Origin: Halovenus sp.
Lineage (GTDB): Archaea > Halobacteriota > Halobacteria > Halobacteriales > Haloarculaceae
Assembly (NCBI GenBank): GCA_028274925.1
Contig: JAQCNR010000277.1
Coordinates: 1 to 9,212, forward strand
DNA length: 9,212 bases
Reading direction: 5' to 3'
Part shown: in pieces, positions 5,549-9,212 of the stretch
How positions within the stretch are numbered: position 1 is the stretch's first letter
Layout of the letters: each line of letters begins with the position of its first letter
The notes under the pieces: generated by a model
The model's database searches: none
Seen by the model: only the letters and a program-made list of their open reading frames with translations
Told to the model about the DNA's origin: nothing
Position numbers and translations under genes: made by a program

Positions 5549-7150
5549 ATGATGGTCGCAGCCGCAGATGTCCTGTTCCTCGTGGTTATCGCCGTTGGGC
5601 TCTCTCTCGTCGGTCTCAGTTGGGTTCTCCGAATGACCGACAGCCTCGGTGTCACGGCGCTTCGAGCCTTCGCGGTCGTGTTCGGCGCTGGCGTTGCCGC
5701 TACGGGTGTCGTTGGCCTCGTCGCCCGCGACCCGGAACCACTCGTCCAGCCGCTCTGGGCACAGATTGGGTTCTTCTTCTGGGCTGTGTCGGTCGTCCCG
5801 TGGTTTCTCTTCGCGCTCGCGTACACCGGCCGGTACACCGACCCGACTCGCCGCGTTGTTGCTGGCCTGTGGCTCCCGTTCGTAGTTCCGTTCGCGAACT
5901 TTGTCTGGCTGAACGCCGGCGGCTCACCCTCTGGTGTGCTCAACGCACTCTCCTCGGTCGTGTTCATCTACGGGCTCTCACTCGCTGTGTTCGGCGCGCT
6001 CCTCGTATTGCAAGCCACTCGGTCGTACGTCCACCTCTCGGTCTGGGACGGACTTGGACTGACCGCGACGCCAGTGTTGGTTGTCCTGGCACTGAACTCG
6101 ACGGGAAATCTGCAGCAGAGTGCGCTCATCCTCGCACCGCTCGTCTACGCTTTTGCACTCGTTGCCGGCACAGCGGCGCTGTGGGCTGTCGTCGTCCGCA
6201 GGTCGGCCCTGAACCGACCGCCTGCTGTCGAGCGAATTGGCCGACGCGCGATTGCGAGACAGACAGACGACTTAGTCTTCATCGTCGACGCTGACGGGCT
6301 GATTGTCGAGTGTAACTCTGCAGCCGTCGGGACACTCCCGACGACGCGAGACGCGATGCTCGCTGCGCCCGCAAGCGAATTTCTCGGTGCCGATACGAGG
6401 ACGCTCCGGGACCGCGAGACAGTCACAGTTGATACCGTTGCCGGCGAACGCCAGTACGACCCGCAGGTGTCGACGCTCGGCGACGACCCGCTCGGCGCAG
6501 TGCTCAGTCTCCGAGACGTCACCGAGCGTCAACTGCGCGAACAGCGCCTCGCTGTACTCAACCGCGTGCTCAGACACAATCTCCGTAACAAACTTGACGT
6601 AATCAAAAGCCACGCGGAAGTGCTCGACGGCGAGGAACACCCCGCGACGATTACCGACACTGCGGACGAACTCGACCGTCTCGGCAACGAAGCCCGCCGT
6701 ATTGACCGCTTTCTCTCCGCGTCATCGACGGCCGAAGTCGACCTCGCGGAGGCAATGACCCGGGCACGCGATGCTGTCACTGGTGAGTATCCCGAGATAA
6801 CTGTCAGTCTCGACAGTCCGGTCGACGCGGTTGTTACGACGAACCGGGAGGCACTGGAGGCCGCGCTCGAAAGCGCCGTCGAGAATGCCTTCTCGTACGC
6901 AGACTCAGCCGTCGAAATCACAGCCGAGCGCTACGAGGACGGCTGCACGGTCCTTATTTCCGACGACGGCAGCGGGATTCCCGAGCTCGAACTTCGCTCA
7001 CTCGACTCCGGCACCGAAACGCCGCTCCAGCACGGTACCGGACTCGGACTCTGGCAACTGAAGTGGGCGGTCACGACCATCGGTGGTGACCTGACTATCG
7101 AGACGACTGATGGGACGACTGTCCAGTTCACGGTTCCAGACCGCCCCTGA
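5549..7150 (+). CDS. Membrane sensor histidine kinase (seven TM segments, PAS-like domain, HisKA, HATPase)
   Basis: A 533-residue sensor kinase. About seven hydrophobic helices fill residues 6-216 (roughly 6-27, 35-58, 68-92, 103-123, 130-155, 168-185, 192-216), resembling the 7TM N-terminal module found on many haloarchaeal kinases. A PAS-like domain follows (about 232-325, DDLVFIVDADGLIVECNSAA to LSLRDVTERQ). The H-box is LNRVLRHNLRNKLDVIKSH with phospho-acceptor His343. The ATPase domain has the N-box at Asn446 (VENAFSYAD), G1 SDDGSGIP (471-478) and G2 HGTGLGLW (495-502). The N-box position that is often His is Tyr450. The kinase should autophosphorylate and pass the phosphate to a response regulator, but none is encoded in the window, so it is an orphan. 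The ligand is unknown. The second ATG (5552) may be the true start. Confidence 0.9.
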   Translation: MMVAAADVLFLVVIAVGLSLVGLSWVLRMTDSLGVTALRAFAVVFGAGVAATGVVGLVARDPEPLVQPLWAQIGFFFWAVSVVPWFLFALAYTGRYTDPTRRVVAGLWLPFVVPFANFVWLNAGGSPSGVLNALSSVVFIYGLSLAVFGALLVLQATRSYVHLSVWDGLGLTATPVLVVLALNSTGNLQQSALILAPLVYAFALVAGTAALWAVVVRRSALNRPPAVERIGRRAIARQTDDLVFIVDADGLIVECNSAAVGTLPTTRDAMLAAPASEFLGADTRTLRDRETVTVDTVAGERQYDPQVSTLGDDPLGAVLSLRDVTERQLREQRLAVLNRVLRHNLRNKLDVIKSHAEVLDGEEHPATITDTADELDRLGNEARRIDRFLSASSTAEVDLAEAMTRARDAVTGEYPEITVSLDSPVDAVVTTNREALEAALESAVENAFSYADSAVEITAERYEDGCTVLISDDGSGIPELELRSLDSGTETPLQHGTGLGLWQLKWAVTTIGGDLTIETTDGTTVQFTVPDRP

Positions 7151-7160
7151 CAATCGTGGA

Positions 7161-7166
7161 TTTATT
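7161..7166 (+). promoter_or_regulatory. TATA box (TTTATT) for the acyl-CoA dehydrogenase gene
   Basis: TTTATT is centred 27.5 nt before ATG 7191 and lies in the 40-nt gap after the kinase. Its placement supports ATG 7191 over in-frame upstream starts and suggests transcription independent of the kinase. Confidence 0.6.
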
Positions 7167-7190
7167 ATCTGCGCAGTTGTATTCGTAGGT

Positions 7191-8333
7191 ATGGATTTCA
7201 CGCGTTCCACTGAACACCAACAGATCAAGGACATGGTCTCCGACTTCGTCGACGAGGAGATCAAGCCGCAGTCCGCCGAAATCGACAAGAAAGACGAGTT
7301 CCCGTGGGAACTGGTCGACGAGATGGCAAGCCTCGGCCTGATGGGGATGCCCATCCCCGAGGAGTACGGCGGAGCAGGGCTGGATTATCACTCCTACGCG
7401 ACCGCTCTCGAAGAGATTTCGCGAGGGAGCGGCGGTGTCGGGACCATCGTTGCAGCCCACATCTCGCTTGCCTGCAACATGATCTACGACTTCGGCAGTG
7501 AGGAACAGAAAGAGGAGTACCTCACGCCGCTGGCAGAGGGCCAGGAAATCGGTGCCTTCGGACTATCGGAAGCCGGCGCAGGTAGTGACGCCCCGGCGAT
7601 GGACACGACCGCCGAAGCAGATGGCGACGAGTACGTCATCAACGGTGGCAAGCTCTGGATTTCCAACGGCTCGGTCGCTGACACCGTCATCGTCCTCGCA
7701 AAGACTGACGAAGACGCCGGCGCGAAGGGCATCTCGTCGTTCATCATTCGCCCCGAAGAGGATGACGGATTCATCGTCGAAGGGACGGAGGACAAACTCG
7801 GGGACAAGGGCTGTCCGACCGCAGAACTGCGCTTCGACGACCTTCACATCCCGGAATCCCGCCGCATCGGCGGCGAGGGCGAGGGAATGATTCAGGCACT
7901 GAAGACGCTCAACGGCGGCCGAATCACCATTGCTGCCCGGTCGGTCGGCATCGCGCAGGCTGCGCTGGACGAGGCGCTCGCCTACTCACAGGACCGCGAA
8001 CAGTTCGACCAGCCAATCAGCGACTTCCAGGCTATCCAGCACAAACTCGCCGACATGGATACGAAGATTTCGGCGGCCCGGATGCTGATGCACCGCGCGG
8101 CCGACCTGAAGATGAACGGCGAGGAGTACCGCAAAGAGGCCGCGCAGGCGAAACTGTACGCCTCGGAGGTTTCCCGTGAAGTTGCCAACGAAGGCATCCA
8201 GATTCACGGCGGCTACGGCTACGTGAAGGACTTCCCTGCCGAGCGGTTCCTCCGCGACGCGAAAATCAACGAGATTTACGAAGGAACGAGCGAAGTGCTG
8301 CGCAACACTATCGCCGACCAGATGCTCGATTAA
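7191..8333 (+). CDS. Acyl-CoA dehydrogenase (FAD-dependent)
   Basis: This 380-residue enzyme has the standard length for short/medium-chain acyl-CoA dehydrogenases. It should oxidise an acyl-CoA to the trans-2-enoyl-CoA, passing electrons through FAD to electron-transfer flavoprotein. Family signature 1 is seen at FGLSEAGAGSDAPAM (123-137), followed by INGGKLWISNGSVAD (150-164). Signature 2 is QIHGGYGYVKDFPAERFLRD (337-356). The catalytic base is Glu364 in INEIYEGTSEVLRN, the site used by medium- and short-chain enzymes. Chain-length or branched-chain preference is not readable from these motifs. The frame stays open upstream to 7110, but that part overlaps the kinase end and does not resemble the family, while ATG 7191 gives the usual N-terminus (MDFTRSTEHQQIKDMV) and has a well-placed TATA box. 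No ETF genes are in view. It may degrade the acyl-CoAs made by the nearby ligase. Confidence 0.94.
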   Translation: MDFTRSTEHQQIKDMVSDFVDEEIKPQSAEIDKKDEFPWELVDEMASLGLMGMPIPEEYGGAGLDYHSYATALEEISRGSGGVGTIVAAHISLACNMIYDFGSEEQKEEYLTPLAEGQEIGAFGLSEAGAGSDAPAMDTTAEADGDEYVINGGKLWISNGSVADTVIVLAKTDEDAGAKGISSFIIRPEEDDGFIVEGTEDKLGDKGCPTAELRFDDLHIPESRRIGGEGEGMIQALKTLNGGRITIAARSVGIAQAALDEALAYSQDREQFDQPISDFQAIQHKLADMDTKISAARMLMHRAADLKMNGEEYRKEAAQAKLYASEVSREVANEGIQIHGGYGYVKDFPAERFLRDAKINEIYEGTSEVLRNTIADQMLD

Positions 8334-8345
8334 GCCCGAACCCAG

Positions 8346-8349
8346 TTTT
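8346..8349 (+). terminator. Weak T-tract after the acyl-CoA dehydrogenase
   Basis: A T4 run lies 12 nt after the stop codon, within the 96-nt gap to the convergent leucyl-tRNA synthetase gene. Such short runs can end archaeal transcripts inefficiently. The rest of the gap holds nothing I recognise. Confidence 0.25.
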
Positions 8350-8429
8350 CTGTCGACGCTGTACGTTCGAACTACTCGACGACGCGTGACTATACCCTAC
8401 AGACGCCCATTCCCGAATCGAGGACCCTC

Positions 8430-9212
8430 TTACTCGATGTGAATCGCTGGCTTGCCCGGTTTTGCCTTGCCGGCGAACTCGCCGTCCGGGTCAGCGCGGC
8501 GAACTCGCACAGTGGTCTCGAACTCGTCTTCGAGCAGCCACGACGCCCGTTCTAACAACTCAAGCTCTGCCGCCGGCGACAGCGTCGGCCGCAGTTCTTG
8601 CTGGCGGCCCTGTAACTCGGCGGCGTACTCCTGTGCCGCCGTTCCGACCGACTGCATCGATTCTCGCTCCATAACCTTGCCTACGAGGGCATCAGTCTCG
8701 TCGGCGTCGCGAGCGATATCGTGGGCGGTGTATTTCCACTCTGGTGCGAGCACAACATCGATTTCCTGTGGGTTTGTAATCGAGGCCACGTCGACGATAT
8801 CCCGGACGTCGTCACGGAGTTGCTCGACAATCCGGCGCTCGACATCGCCCTGCTCGACTGCCGAGTCTGGTTCGGGCCAGTCGGCCGCCGCAACGAGGCC
8901 GCCGCCCCGGAGCATATTCCACATCTCCTCGCCGAGATACGGAGCGATGGGTGCAATCAGGCGGGCGAGCACGCGCAATCCGCGGCGATACACCGCTTCC
9001 TGTGGCGTGTCGAACTCGCGGTACTGGCCCAGCAGGGCGGCCAGCGTCCGAATTTCGTTGACCGCTCGGTGGAACCGGAAGCGGTCGTAGTGCTCTGAGA
9101 CAGCGCTGACCGTCCGGTCGATTTCGCGGGCGACGTACTCGTCGTGTGGTTTGCGGTCGTCCCGGACTGCCGCCCGTTCGTTGAAGTCGGCAACCATTCC
9201 GTACAACTGTTG
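8430..9212 (-). CDS. leuS: Leucyl-tRNA synthetase, C-terminal part (truncated by window edge)
   Basis: The frame is open to the right edge of the window (the last two codons in view encode Gln-Gln), so about 260 C-terminal residues of a much longer enzyme are seen. The enzyme charges tRNA-Leu with leucine in the cytosol. The visible part begins in the class I anticodon-binding helical domain: FRFHRAVNEIRTLAALLGQY, then LARLIAPIAPYLGEEMWNML, then AADWPEPD, the typical L.P.APH..EE.W arrangement with Tyr where His is common. The archaeal-type C-terminal extension follows and ends KAKPGKPAIHIE. Catalytic HIGH and KMSKS motifs and the editing domain would lie outside the window. The other related class I synthetases (Val, Ile, Met) are less likely given the C-terminal sequence. 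It is convergent with the acyl-CoA dehydrogenase and seems functionally unrelated to it. Confidence 0.85.
   Translation of the reverse strand, partial: QQLYGMVADFNERAAVRDDRKPHDEYVAREIDRTVSAVSEHYDRFRFHRAVNEIRTLAALLGQYREFDTPQEAVYRRGLRVLARLIAPIAPYLGEEMWNMLRGGGLVAAADWPEPDSAVEQGDVERRIVEQLRDDVRDIVDVASITNPQEIDVVLAPEWKYTAHDIARDADETDALVGKVMERESMQSVGTAAQEYAAELQGRQQELRPTLSPAAELELLERASWLLEDEFETTVRVRRADPDGEFAGKAKPGKPAIHIE

Noticed and set aside
7110..7190. N-terminal extension of the acyl-CoA dehydrogenase
   Set aside because: It overlaps the kinase end, does not resemble the family, and the TATA box at 7161 would fall inside it.
8334..8429. Possible small RNA or tRNA in the gap (contains TTCGAAC)
   Set aside because: No cloverleaf or stable hairpin could be drawn around it, and there is no strong promoter.

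Overview
The window looks like chromosome of a halophilic archaeon (class Halobacteria). GC content is high with strong G/C preference at third codon positions, and the predicted proteins are rich in Asp and Glu. Start codons lack Shine-Dalgarno sequences and instead sit about 27 nt downstream of TTTAT-like boxes, which is the haloarchaeal leaderless pattern. The histidine kinase has the RHNLRN H-box style common in haloarchaea. I cannot assign a genus.

Layout, left to right. (1) 107-708 (+) is a conserved-looking small protein gene broken by a one-base frameshift in a C run near 230-232. Its C-terminal half resembles the MIP18/CIA2 (DUF59) Fe-S assembly family. (2) 747-2198 (+) is an amidase-signature hydrolase with a complete Ser-cisSer-Lys triad. 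(3) 2195-2617 (-) is a hotdog-fold (4HBT/YbgC-type) acyl-CoA thioesterase whose stop codon overlaps the amidase stop in a shared CTAG. (4) 2752-4416 (+) is a fatty acyl-CoA ligase, divergent from the thioesterase and ending at a T7 terminator. (5) 4449-5465 (-) is a BtrH-like protein (BtrH_N plus DUF4872-like C-terminus), related to the acyltransferase of butirosin biosynthesis. (6) 5549-7150 (+) is a membrane histidine kinase with seven predicted TM helices, a PAS-like domain and a kinase core. (7) 7191-8333 (+) is an acyl-CoA dehydrogenase. (8) 8430-9212 (-) is the C-terminal part of leucyl-tRNA synthetase, cut by the window edge.

The middle of the window is enriched for acyl-thioester chemistry: a ligase that makes acyl-CoA, a thioesterase that hydrolyses it, a dehydrogenase that oxidises it, and a BtrH-like protein whose characterised relative moves acyl groups from a carrier thioester to an amine. 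Most genes appear to have their own promoter and strands alternate, so this is a neighbourhood and not an operon. Any joint pathway is inference. No RNA genes, insertion sequences, CRISPR arrays or replication origins were seen, and there is no gene-free stretch above about 135 bases.

The items most worth follow-up are the BtrH-like protein in an archaeon without any visible antibiotic cluster, and the frameshifted MIP18/CIA2-like gene.
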